64,000 bases of DNA from Dictyobacter aurantiacus (lineage in GTDB: Bacteria > Chloroflexota > Ktedonobacteria > Ktedonobacterales > Ktedonobacteraceae): positions 1,426,001 through 1,490,000 of the forward strand of contig NZ_BIFQ01000001.1 in NCBI RefSeq assembly GCF_003967515.1, read 5' to 3'. Every line of letters begins with the position of its first letter. Position 1 is the stretch's first letter. The position numbers and the translations under genes are program-made. Positions 1-8,369 of this stretch are shown here, piece after piece. The notes beneath the pieces were generated by a model, which worked only from the letters and a program-made list of their open reading frames with translations, was not told the DNA's origin and did not search any database.

Positions 1-2342
1 TGCTGGCCCTCATCTACTACTGGCGGACACCTACACTACGCCAGCCGCTGCTGGCACTGCTATTTCTTATTCTGGGAGCCTGGCGCTATACAGGGGTCCT
101 GCCCGGCAATGATCCACTGTCAATCGCGCATCAGATCAGTTCCAGGGCGGTAAAGGTGCAGGGTACGGTCAGTGATGAACCACGTTTGGAGGGGCGGACA
201 CGTCTCTTAAAGGTTGCGGTGGAGGGGATTGTCACGCCAGGCAGCACTGGCTGGCAGACGGTACACGGTACGATTGAGGTTCAGATCAGTGGAACCAGTA
301 TTGAAGATGTCTATGGCGCCAATTATGGAGATCAATTGATGCTCCAGGGGAAGCTTGGCGCGCCTCCTCCCCATGGTCCAGCGGACGTGCTGGCACAGAT
401 GGCGTTTCCACGGCTCACCATCACCGGTCATGGTGGAAATCCGCTCGTCGCCTGGCTCTATCACTGGCGCGTTCAATTTATGACGTTGATCGAGCAGTCC
501 CTGCCCCAGCCATACGCGGCCTTGTTGATCGCGATCGTGCTCGGCCTGCGTACGCCACAACTCGGGTCGCTGAGCCAGGCATTTAACGTCACTGGGACCG
601 CGCACCTCATCGTTCCATCAGGATTTAAAGTTACATTGACAGCCGGGCTGGTCGCCAGCTGTACGCGCTGGTTTTATGAGGGCTGGCTAGCGACAAAGCT
701 GGGTGGCTCCAGGGTGCGCGGTTGGCAACGCTGGCTCGGTACCCTTATCGTGCTGCTCTGCATCGCCGCGTATACCGTCCTGAGCGGCGCTGGCTCAGCG
801 GCCATCCGTTCAGGAGTGATGGGGGGCCTGCTGGTGCTGGCCCCCCGACTGGGTCGTACCTACAATATCTATACCGCCCTGGCCTTTACGGCCATGGGCA
901 TGAGCCTGCTCGATCCATTGGTATTGTGGGATACAGGCTTCCAGCTCTCGTTTCTGGGGACGCTGGGTATCGTGCTCTTTACACCCCATATCCAACGACC
1001 CCTGCATCCACTCACTCGTTTACCGGGGGGGCATTTCCTGGTAGAGACCTGCGCTGTGACGCTGGCGGCACAACTGGCAACACTGCCCATCTTCGCCCTT
1101 ACCTTCCAGCAAATTTCGTTTATCGCGCCCATCGCCAATATGCTCACCGTACCGCTGCTGGGGATCATCATTACCCTTGGCCTGCTCCTCTGCGCGCTGG
1201 GACTGATCTCAGCGCTGGCGGCAACTATCTGTGGCTGGCTGGTCTGGCCGCTGTTGTGGTATATGAGCCAGAGCATCCTTATCTGCGCGGCCCTTCCCGG
1301 TGCCTATCTGAGTGTCACTACGCTGGATAGCCGCCTGGCCTGGCTGTATTATCTTCCTCTCTCCCTATGGCTGCTCTTCCTATTGAAACGCCAGTCCAGC
1401 TATCCAGCCAGTGAGAAACCCCACGTCCCCGGAAAATCACGCTCAAAATGGGGGCAGCGCTTACTCTATGGGGGCATAGCTATTACTATTATTGTGGCTA
1501 CCGCTATCGCCAGCCTGCGCTCACAGGCCACGGGAACAACCATCATCGACTTCTTGCGCGTTGGTCCCACTGGTAAGCCCGCGCAGGGTGAGGCGATCTT
1601 TATCCGTACGGCAGACGCCAAAACGATATTGATCGATGGCGGACTGGATGTACCATCCCTTTCTCAGGCGCTGGATAGCCGCCTCCCATCCTGGCAGCGT
1701 TTCCTCGACCTGGTCATCTTAACGGTTCCACGCACTGACCATCTCCTGGGATTACAGGATGTGGTGACACGCTATCGCGTTGGCGCGGTCGTTGATGGAG
1801 GCATGCTCCATCCTTCGGCCACCTACGCCCGCTGGCGGCAGACGATTCAGGAACAACGGCTTCCCTATCAATCTCTGGCACGTGGAAACGTGCTCACAAT
1901 AGGAGAATATACGTCTCTGCAGATCATGTGGCCGGGCGCGCAACTCCATCCCAGCAAGAGCATACAGGATAATACGCTGGTTATACGCCTCGTGGCTCCC
2001 GGCATCCAGCTGCTCTTGCTGGGTACGGCAGCACAAAGCCAGTATGCTCTTTCGCAATTAAGTAATCAAACGACATCAGGTGCGCTCGGTGCTGATATTG
2101 TTCAGATTGTTGGTGATGGTCAGCAACCAGTGCGCAAAGAATTGGGGCCTCTCATTCAGCAGGCTCATCCATCGCTGCTGATCGAGACCCCTCCGGCAAC
2201 ACAAAAGAAAGGCCATGCGACTGGTGTAACCGCCATAAAGCTACCAGAAACACTATCCCATATGCATACTGTAAATGTAGGAACAGCGGGTACAATTGAA
2301 GTTACAGGTGATGCTCAAGGATGGAAGGTAGCCCCACCATAA
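1..2342 (+). CDS. comEC: ComEC/Rec2-type competence channel protein, 5' end outside the window
   Basis: Likely inner-membrane channel that passes single-stranded DNA into the cytoplasm during natural transformation. The reading frame is open to the first bases of the window, so the GTG at 156 is an internal valine and the true start lies upstream. Visible in order: the end of a first membrane segment, a DUF4131-like extracellular domain, the polytopic Competence domain (about nt 470-1400) and a C-terminal metallo-beta-lactamase-like domain (about nt 1540-2300). The lactamase domain is degenerate: the usual HPDADH motif reads VPRTDH, and the later Gly-Asp and His ligand motifs are not recognisable. 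The family assignment is firm from layout and hydrophobicity; whether transformation still works is unknown. Confidence 0.9.
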   Translation, partial: LALIYYWRTPTLRQPLLALLFLILGAWRYTGVLPGNDPLSIAHQISSRAVKVQGTVSDEPRLEGRTRLLKVAVEGIVTPGSTGWQTVHGTIEVQISGTSIEDVYGANYGDQLMLQGKLGAPPPHGPADVLAQMAFPRLTITGHGGNPLVAWLYHWRVQFMTLIEQSLPQPYAALLIAIVLGLRTPQLGSLSQAFNVTGTAHLIVPSGFKVTLTAGLVASCTRWFYEGWLATKLGGSRVRGWQRWLGTLIVLLCIAAYTVLSGAGSAAIRSGVMGGLLVLAPRLGRTYNIYTALAFTAMGMSLLDPLVLWDTGFQLSFLGTLGIVLFTPHIQRPLHPLTRLPGGHFLVETCAVTLAAQLATLPIFALTFQQISFIAPIANMLTVPLLGIIITLGLLLCALGLISALAATICGWLVWPLLWYMSQSILICAALPGAYLSVTTLDSRLAWLYYLPLSLWLLFLLKRQSSYPASEKPHVPGKSRSKWGQRLLYGGIAITIIVATAIASLRSQATGTTIIDFLRVGPTGKPAQGEAIFIRTADAKTILIDGGLDVPSLSQALDSRLPSWQRFLDLVILTVPRTDHLLGLQDVVTRYRVGAVVDGGMLHPSATYARWRQTIQEQRLPYQSLARGNVLTIGEYTSLQIMWPGAQLHPSKSIQDNTLVIRLVAPGIQLLLLGTAAQSQYALSQLSNQTTSGALGADIVQIVGDGQQPVRKELGPLIQQAHPSLLIETPPATQKKGHATGVTAIKLPETLSHMHTVNVGTAGTIEVTGDAQGWKVAPP

Positions 2343-2510
2343 CGGGTCCGCTGGCGCCTTGTTGCATCTACAACCTATATCTTTTGCGTACGTACAAGTA
2401 AGTAAACAAAGACATACGGCGCATGGCAACGCGGCAGGAGATACTGTCAGGGTGTGTCAGAGCCGTGAAAACCTGCGTGTCCATTGATAGTAAGAGAGAC
2501 TTGGCTAACC

Positions 2511-3158
2511 ATGTTTTGTACACGTTGCGGAAAAGAAATAGCAGAGACAACCAGGATATGCCCGGCATGTGGAAGCAGCACCGGCAATGAGCAACCACAT
2601 ACATCGTATGGCGCATATCCGCCACTTGAAAACGGGTCGCCCGCATCCCGGCAGCGACCAAACATTGTATCACCAGTCCAGGAGCCAGCGCCACATGGTC
2701 CAGGTCAGAACTCATATCGTCCTCCCCACACCAATGGCTATGCCGCCTCACCTCCACCTTATCAGCAACCGCCAATGTACCAGGCCTCATTTACCGCCTA
2801 TGCTGCGTCTGCAGATGGAGCCAGCGCATTTACCATCACCCAGAGAGATAACACGGCCCTGATAACGGAATTTATTTTATCGCTAATCGGTATCTTTGGG
2901 GTTGGCTGGCTCATGACGCGTGAAACAACGGTTGGATCTATCTTGCTTGTATGCAGTTTCTTCCTCTATTGGCCATTAATGATCCTCGGCACCCTGTTTA
3001 CGTTTGGCTTCGGACTGATCTGCCTGGGGCCGCTGGCCATCGGGGCCATTATTCTCAACGTTGTACTGCTCAACAGTACCATCAAGCGTCAAGCTACCCA
3101 CTTCATCATCACACCCCAGCCGCCTCAAAGGATGACGGTACCGCCTCAACGATATTAA
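2511..3158 (+). CDS. Zinc-ribbon membrane protein
   Basis: A 215-residue protein of unknown role. It opens with a zinc ribbon (C3, C6, C17, C20: MFCTRCGKEI and CPACG), continues with a Pro/Gln/Tyr-rich disordered stretch to about residue 100, and ends with two or three hydrophobic membrane segments (about 118-190). This layout is common in Chloroflexota and Bacillota membrane proteins whose function is unassigned. The ATG at 2511 is chosen because it places the first CxxC immediately after Met and has a purine-rich AAGAGAGAC site about 10 nt upstream; an earlier in-frame start at 2484 would add residues that do not fit the family. It follows comEC by about 170 nt and probably has its own promoter. 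Confidence 0.75.
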   Translation: MFCTRCGKEIAETTRICPACGSSTGNEQPHTSYGAYPPLENGSPASRQRPNIVSPVQEPAPHGPGQNSYRPPHTNGYAASPPPYQQPPMYQASFTAYAASADGASAFTITQRDNTALITEFILSLIGIFGVGWLMTRETTVGSILLVCSFFLYWPLMILGTLFTFGFGLICLGPLAIGAIILNVVLLNSTIKRQATHFIITPQPPQRMTVPPQRY

Positions 3159-3172
3159 AGCGGGTATTTATC

Positions 3173-3287
3173 GGGGAGCTTGAGCGTCCCCATACAGGCG
3201 TCGCATGCGCGGCCGCACTGGTATTATATAATGGTGCAGCAGGGGCGCGAATGCGCCCCTGCTGCACCATTATATAATACCAGTGCG
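3173..3287. repeat. Composite repeat: conserved head plus 35-bp perfect palindrome stem
   Basis: The head (3173-3213) has a small GGGG/CCCC hairpin followed by a GCATGCGCGGCCGC-like segment. It runs into a palindrome with perfect 35-bp arms, 3214-3248 and 3253-3287, and a GAAT loop. The head resembles those at 39928 and 57534, and the GGTGCAGCAGGGGCGC core of the stem is shared with the element at 39928. It lies between the convergent zinc-ribbon and recombinase genes, so it can also act as a bidirectional transcription end. There is no U-tract. Confidence 0.75.
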
Positions 3288-3321
3288 CACCTACGGTGCG
3301 CACAATCATGCCAGCCGCAGG

Positions 3322-4332
3322 CTATTTGGGGAAGGCCAGGCGGCGATACTTTTCTTTGGATTCCAGCCAGGCTTCATCGGAGAGGCCTAGCTTTTCGCGC
3401 AAGCCATCCAGCGAGATACCATCGCGCAACTGCTGTACGGCAAAGGTATCGCGCAAGAGTTGCAGGGTCACGCGCTTCTTGATATTGGCCGCGCTCACTG
3501 CCCTGGCCAGAATATAATTCAGATTGCGATCGGTACAGGGGAAGACCACATCTGTCACATGATAATTCTGCTGATAGCGGCGGAAGATGTCAGTAAACTC
3601 AGCGGGCAAGGCGATGCGGCGCTCACGATGCTGCTTGTTTGTTGAGGCGGCAAAACGAATTGAGACCAGTGGATTATGGGGATCGATCAAATCGATATGG
3701 TGAACCTTGAGTCCCATCACCTCTTCTTTTTTCAGGCCAGCTCGTAAGATAAGATACACCAGGCAGTGACAGCGGGCGTCCTCCTGGGCCGCCTCCATCA
3801 ACTGCCGAACCTCATCGTCCGTAAGGAGTTCGGGGAGCGGCGGCTGTGGTCGCTCCAGTGTAAGGCTGGCGGCCGGGTTCTCGCGAATAATATGCTCGCG
3901 CTCTAGCCAGGTAAAGAAGTTCTTCAGGAATGTGACGCGACGGGCCATCGTCTTGGGAGCTGGCGTCATACCAGGTGTACCAAACTTCAGCTTCATCAGC
4001 CAATCCGTCACGTTCTCTTTCGTAATGCGGCCAACCGGGATATCAGCGCCCATGAAATCTATCAGCATCTTCAAATCCGAGAGAAAGCATGTCACAGTGT
4101 AATTAGATTTGCCGCGCAGCATCAATTCCTGACGATACGGTCCCGCGCAGGCGGCCAGGCTGGTCTGCTCGTTCAAAGCAGCCATATGCTCGGGTGGAGA
4201 CGCAGGTGCTTCAGACTCATCGAATTGATCATCAAGCACAATGGGGGTTCCGAAAAGATTGTCCTGTTCAATGGGTACTTCTTCGGTTTGTACCGCGATA
4301 GGCTTTGTTTCCTGCTCAGAATCCTTCTGCAT
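3322..4332 (-). CDS. Tyrosine recombinase/integrase-like protein, catalytic residues degenerate
   Basis: A 336-residue protein with a SAM-like N-terminal core-binding domain (about residues 60-150) and an integrase-type C-terminal domain (about 165-330). In the XerC/D family the active site is R-K-H-R-H/W-Y. Here the first Arg motif reads GLKKEEV, the HxLR motif reads QLLRD, and the last His/Trp is replaced by Ser in GLSDEAW; only the second Arg and the final Tyr (KEKYRR) are clear. It may therefore be a DNA-binding protein without strand-exchange activity. The start is the ATG at 4332, preceded by a strong GAGGAG site; the frame extends further upstream but without a better start. No integrase attachment site or phage genes are nearby. 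Confidence 0.72.
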   Translation of the reverse strand: MQKDSEQETKPIAVQTEEVPIEQDNLFGTPIVLDDQFDESEAPASPPEHMAALNEQTSLAACAGPYRQELMLRGKSNYTVTCFLSDLKMLIDFMGADIPVGRITKENVTDWLMKLKFGTPGMTPAPKTMARRVTFLKNFFTWLEREHIIRENPAASLTLERPQPPLPELLTDDEVRQLMEAAQEDARCHCLVYLILRAGLKKEEVMGLKVHHIDLIDPHNPLVSIRFAASTNKQHRERRIALPAEFTDIFRRYQQNYHVTDVVFPCTDRNLNYILARAVSAANIKKRVTLQLLRDTFAVQQLRDGISLDGLREKLGLSDEAWLESKEKYRRLAFPK

Positions 4333-4555
4333 TTTAGCTCCTCGTTGCTTTATATATTTCAGTTGCACGTTCGTATGGAGTCGCAGCCGATGGTATTCCC
4401 ATAATGTACCGCATTGGTACAGGAAAACGTCTCGATGCACACGTCCGTCAATGCTCTCTTATTGCCTCATGCCACATACTTATGCATTTCATTATAGCAG
4501 AAGATGAAAAGATAGCAAAGCATCTCATACTCATTCAAGACAATTCTTCGTGCAC

Positions 4556-4593
4556 AAAAAAACACCTTCCAGATCGCAACCATCCAGAAGGTG
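4556..4593 (-). terminator. Rho-independent terminator of the acidic orphan gene
   Basis: On the minus strand a 7-bp CACCTTC/GAAGGTG stem with a 17-nt loop is followed by a run of seven Ts. It lies about 65 nt downstream of the acidic orphan gene and upstream of the recombinase gene, so it separates the two transcripts. It is one of the few conventional U-tract terminators in the window. Confidence 0.75.
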
Positions 4594-4659
4594 CCGCACA
4601 CAATGCGCTACAGTCACATTGATATTTATCTGTTATCTATATAAAAAAAAGGCCTGGAG

Positions 4660-5085
4660 CTACTCGCGCTCGGCATCCAGGTCTTCGGCATCCCACTCTT
4701 CGTCTTCGTCTTCATCCTCATAATCATCATCGAGATATTCAAGGTCTGAATATGAGTAATCAGTTAAATACGACTCTCGACGAATCTGGATGGTCGGCTG
4801 AATGACAGGAAAAGGCTTCAATCCGTTTAACGCATCCGGGCCTTCCATCTGCATTTCGGGCATAGGAGAACTTTCTCTCACCAGAACATTTTCTTCTATG
4901 GCTACCGACTCAAACCCCAGGCGCCGCAGGTCCATTACCATTCCAGGCCAGATGTCTTCAGAGTCGATAGCCCACCACTCACGACCCATGTAGCGCACCG
5001 GTCGGACGCGCAGCGGTCGGTTCCCCAGATCATTCAGAATCGCTATCTGACGGCCCGATGGTTTGTTAGCTTGTTTTGATCCCAC
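4660..5085 (-). CDS. Acidic hypothetical protein
   Basis: A 141-residue protein that I do not recognise. The N-terminal 80 residues look folded (REWWAIDSEDIWPGM, then VMDLRRLGFESVAIEENVL); the last 35 residues are an almost pure Asp/Glu tail, giving a strongly negative protein. There is no signal peptide or membrane segment. The start is a GTG at 5085, directly behind a consensus GGAGG site at the right distance, and the gene has its own U-tract terminator, so it is probably expressed. The acidic tail could mimic nucleic acid or bind basic proteins, but that is only a guess. Confidence 0.65.
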   Translation of the reverse strand: MGSKQANKPSGRQIAILNDLGNRPLRVRPVRYMGREWWAIDSEDIWPGMVMDLRRLGFESVAIEENVLVRESSPMPEMQMEGPDALNGLKPFPVIQPTIQIRRESYLTDYSYSDLEYLDDDYEDEDEDEEWDAEDLDAERE

Positions 5086-5652
5086 TTAGCACCTCCATAA
5101 AGTTTTGGTGGTGACACCTGAACCTCATACCTTCGTCCTTGAAGATCTATTCCAGGATATACGTAAACTCTTACTCCTAACGGTCTTATGATACCTCGTT
5201 TTTCTCCGTAACTCAAGAGCAGATAAGGGTTTTCATTAATATTCACATCAATATGGGAGATATCTCGGTGTCAGGAATACCTATATATGATTATACGTCC
5301 ATACTACATATTTCTTTTCAGGGTTCGCAAATCTGGCATTACTCCAGGGGTCATTTAAACGTCTTTTCTTGCCGCCTTCGTCGGCGCGAAAAAAAAGAAA
5401 AAAAAGAAGTCTGTGGGGACTTGATCATGCTCGCACACACCCCGTCAGGGGCTGCCGCCCCTGCACCCCGATTCCTACGGAAGGATGGAGCGCTTCCAAA
5501 TTTACTGTTCACTTACTATAACACTTCGGCAGTATCCAATATTCCAGCCACGCGAGCTCATCTACATTGACTCGCCACTTAAAACAAGGCATAATTGAGA
5601 AGATCAGGGTGTATCTACAATACAGGTTCAAATCATAAAGGCGGCCGTTGCC
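5086..5652. other. 567-nt intergenic region between divergent genes
   Basis: It separates the acidic orphan (minus) and the histidine kinase (plus) and should hold both promoters; no convincing -35/-10 pair was identified. It contains a purine run (about 5388-5410) and a GC-rich repeat unit at 5436-5475, listed separately. Short open frames here lack ribosome sites and family resemblance. Confidence 0.5.
5436..5475. repeat. Dispersed GC-rich repeat with small hairpin
   Basis: The core GTCAGGGGCTGCCGCCCCTG forms an AGGGGC...GCCCCT hairpin. The same arrangement, with small changes, occurs at 63248-63296 (AGTCAAGGGGTTGCCACCCC then TTGCATCCCC), followed in both by a CCCCG...ATTCC end. Two copies in 64 kb suggest a REP-like family. 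Confidence 0.55.
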
Positions 5653-7596
5653 ATGATGCAAGCGAGAAATTTTTTCCGTGCACGAAACGTGCCCCGCTCA
5701 ACCCTACGGCGGCTCCGTGTTATACCCAGTTACTTCTTTCTGGTCTGGCGTTGGAGTATGTGGCTCTATGCGCTTATCGTTATTATCTTCGCCCATTCTA
5801 CATATATTGATAGCCAGACAATCAAATACGGGTCGATGGCAACCCTTCTGCTGATCATTACATTCATTGAGACCCTGATTGTCACCCTCTATGCTCCTGT
5901 CCTGCACATCCTGTTTCCACGCTTACTCTCAGGATCGGTGCGCTCCCCAAAGAACCAGCCGGACGCCTTACGGCATCGGCGGGAGGACGAAGAAGGAGAG
6001 GCAGGGCTCATTCCTCCCCTGGCGCAGACACGCAACCATTATTGGAATATCGCCATTTATAGTATGGATGTGGTTATCTGCGGGCTCGTTATGTATTTTA
6101 GTGCGCCATTTTTGAATCCACCTTTCGGCCTGGGCTCACCTTTCTACCGCTATGGGATGTCGACTGTTTTCGCGGCCGCAGCGGCGTTCCGCTACCAGGG
6201 TGGCCTGCTGGCCGCTCTGGGCTACGATCTGTTCGCGCTGCTGGGTCTGTTTGTACATGCACCCGGCGCTGGCAACTACACCCCCAACGCGGTCGATATC
6301 GCGGGCTCGCTGGTCGATACGCCTATTGTGGCTATCCTGGTCGCCTACCTGTCCAATCTGCTAGAAAACTATGCACGCAGCAAGCGACAAGAACGGGAGA
6401 ATGCTCGCACACAGGCCGCGCTGGTCCACATTGGGGAGGCGCTGCTCCAGAGTAGCGGCGATCGCCAGCAATTATTGCAGCGCAGCCTCAAATCTATTCA
6501 GAGAGGCCGTTTTGACCGCCTGACCATCGCGCTGATCGATCTTGCACGCGGGGATGGACAGGCCGCCCGCGTGCCGCTTCACCTGGCTCCTATGTTGATC
6601 TGCCAGGAAAATACGTTTACAGCGGATCAACTGCCAGATAGCAGCACCCGACTCATCCAGAAGGTGCTGCAGACCAAACAAAAATTGCTGACATTTGAAC
6701 CGATTGAGGATGAGAGCAGAGGCATCGCGCGTCTGTATCTGCCCCTGCGCAAAGATGAACATGTACAACTGGTGCTGGGGGCCGAAAGCCTGCGCATGAC
6801 GCCATTCAACATGCAGCACGAGAAGTTTCTGACCATCGCCGGTACGCAGCTGCTGGTGGCGTTAGATAATATCCGTCTGGCGGAACAAACGGTTCAGCTG
6901 GCAGCTGATGCCGAACGTGGACGTATCGCTCGTGAGATTCACGATGGGATCGCGCAGTTGACGTACATGTTGAGCCTGCAGGCGGAAACATGCGAGGCTC
7001 AGGCACAGCGCATCATCGAGGCGTCGGAAGAGGATGCCGAGCTGCTCGCTCCGCTGGCGGAACGTCTGGGCAAGATGGTCATGATCTCCAAGCAGGCCCT
7101 GTGGGAGACGCGCAATTATATGTTCTCGCTCAAACCATTAATGAGTGGTACCACAACCCTGACGCAGATGCTAAGCAACCAGCTGCGCGAATTTGAGGCG
7201 ATCAGCGATATCCCGACACAGTTACATCTAGAAGGATCAGACGATATATATGATGAGGCACGCCTCCGCTCGCGCCGCTATGCGCAGATGGGAACGACGT
7301 TCTTTCGCATCGTGCAAGAAGCATTGACCAACGCCTATAAGCATGCCGGGGCCAGCCAGCTCGATGTTGTAATACGCTACCAGCCAGAACAGATTGAAGT
7401 TGATATCCACGATAATGGTCGTGGTTTTCCCTTACCCGACATACAAGATATGCGGCAGACGCCTGAAGAACCACAGATTCTCTCCGGCCACGGCATAAAA
7501 GGAATGCGCGAACGTGCCATCGAGCTTGGGGGGCACTTCACCATCGTACCACAGACGGACGGTGGCACAACCGTTCGTGTCGGCATACCTTTCTAA
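5653..7596 (+). CDS. Membrane sensor histidine kinase, NarL/DegS type
   Basis: A 647-residue kinase that should autophosphorylate on a signal and pass the phosphate to the response regulator encoded 19 nt downstream. Residues 30-245 contain about six membrane segments in an integral-membrane sensor arrangement; about 255-410 form a GAF-like region; the HisKA_3 dimerisation domain carries the phosphoacceptor His430 in REIHDGIAQL; the ATPase domain has the N-box around Asn560 (EALTNAYKHAG) and the G-box DNGRGF. The C-terminus is complete. The signal cannot be told from the sequence. The start ATG at 5653 is followed by a second ATG, so the exact first residue is uncertain by one codon. Confidence 0.92.
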   Translation: MMQARNFFRARNVPRSTLRRLRVIPSYFFLVWRWSMWLYALIVIIFAHSTYIDSQTIKYGSMATLLLIITFIETLIVTLYAPVLHILFPRLLSGSVRSPKNQPDALRHRREDEEGEAGLIPPLAQTRNHYWNIAIYSMDVVICGLVMYFSAPFLNPPFGLGSPFYRYGMSTVFAAAAAFRYQGGLLAALGYDLFALLGLFVHAPGAGNYTPNAVDIAGSLVDTPIVAILVAYLSNLLENYARSKRQERENARTQAALVHIGEALLQSSGDRQQLLQRSLKSIQRGRFDRLTIALIDLARGDGQAARVPLHLAPMLICQENTFTADQLPDSSTRLIQKVLQTKQKLLTFEPIEDESRGIARLYLPLRKDEHVQLVLGAESLRMTPFNMQHEKFLTIAGTQLLVALDNIRLAEQTVQLAADAERGRIAREIHDGIAQLTYMLSLQAETCEAQAQRIIEASEEDAELLAPLAERLGKMVMISKQALWETRNYMFSLKPLMSGTTTLTQMLSNQLREFEAISDIPTQLHLEGSDDIYDEARLRSRRYAQMGTTFFRIVQEALTNAYKHAGASQLDVVIRYQPEQIEVDIHDNGRGFPLPDIQDMRQTPEEPQILSGHGIKGMRERAIELGGHFTIVPQTDGGTTVRVGIPF

Positions 7597-7615
7597 GCAG
7601 AAAAAGGAGTTTCCC

Positions 7616-8272
7616 ATGCCCAAAATCCGCCTCATGATAGTTGACGATCACGAAGTAGTCCGTTTAGGAATGCGTGCCGCATTTGAGCTGGAGTCCGACA
7701 TCAACGTGATCGGCGAGGCCAGCAACGGGGCCGAGGCCCTGGCCAAAATCAATGTCCTCATGCCCGAAGTTATCCTGATGGACGTGCGCATGGAAAAAAT
7801 GGGAGGGATCGAAGCCTGCCGGGAGATCCGCAGTCAACATCCCCAGGTAGCGGTCCTGATGATCACTTCTTATCCCGACGATGAGGCGGTCACCGCTTCA
7901 ATCCTGGCGGGCGCCAGTGGCTACCTGCTCAAAAACGTGAGCCGCACAGAACTGCTCAAAGCGGTGCGCCAGGTAGCGAGTGGACAATCTCTACTTAAAC
8001 CAGATACCACCAGAAAGGCCATTGCACACATGACCAGCATAGCCAGCCACGGTGGCACCACACCTGGAGACGAGCTCACCGATCGCGAACGGGAGGTACT
8101 CGCGCTGGTTGCCCGTGGCTATACCAACAAACAGATCGCCGAAGCCCTTTACCTCAGCGAGAAGACCGCCCGCAACCACGTCAGCCACATCCTGGAAAAG
8201 CTGGGTCTCTCGCGCCGCAGCGAAGCAGCCGCCTACGCCGTCGAACACAAACTCACCAATCCCCGTGGCTAA
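7616..8272 (+). CDS. LuxR/NarL-family response regulator
   Basis: A 218-residue transcription regulator, cognate to the kinase just upstream. The receiver domain (residues 1-125) has the acidic pair in VDDHE, the phosphoacceptor Asp56 in LMDVRM, and the conserved Thr/Ser and Lys (LLKNVS). A linker leads to the LuxR helix-turn-helix (about 150-215) with LTDREREVLALVARGYTNKQ and the recognition helix in EKTARNHVSHI. The start at 7616 is set by an AAAAGGAG site 7 nt upstream; an open frame from 7514 overlaps the kinase and is not needed. The two genes form one operon ended by the palindrome that follows. Confidence 0.93.
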   Translation: MPKIRLMIVDDHEVVRLGMRAAFELESDINVIGEASNGAEALAKINVLMPEVILMDVRMEKMGGIEACREIRSQHPQVAVLMITSYPDDEAVTASILAGASGYLLKNVSRTELLKAVRQVASGQSLLKPDTTRKAIAHMTSIASHGGTTPGDELTDREREVLALVARGYTNKQIAEALYLSEKTARNHVSHILEKLGLSRRSEAAAYAVEHKLTNPRG

Positions 8273-8280
8273 AAATCACA

Positions 8281-8362
8281 CACAATTGAAAGTTAACGGG
8301 GTGATGCCACACGGTGCGCAGTCGCGCACCGTGTGGCATCACCCCGTTAACTTTCAATTGTG
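8281..8362. terminator. 39-bp perfect palindrome between convergent genes
   Basis: Arms 8281-8319 and 8324-8362 are perfectly complementary over 39 bp, with an AGTC loop. It fills the gap between the stop codons of the response regulator (plus) and the Ser/Thr kinase (minus), about 8 nt from each. No U-tract follows on either side. A bidirectional transcript end or RNA-stabilising hairpin is inferred. Confidence 0.7.
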
Positions 8363-8369
8363 CATCCGC

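Noticed and set aside
156..158. GTG at 156 as the comEC start
   Set aside because: The frame is open to the window start and the sequence upstream encodes a membrane segment and the start of the DUF4131-like domain.
3109..3482. Short open frames across the palindrome at 3214-3287
   Set aside because: They arise because each arm of the inverted repeat can be read on either strand; none has a ribosome site.
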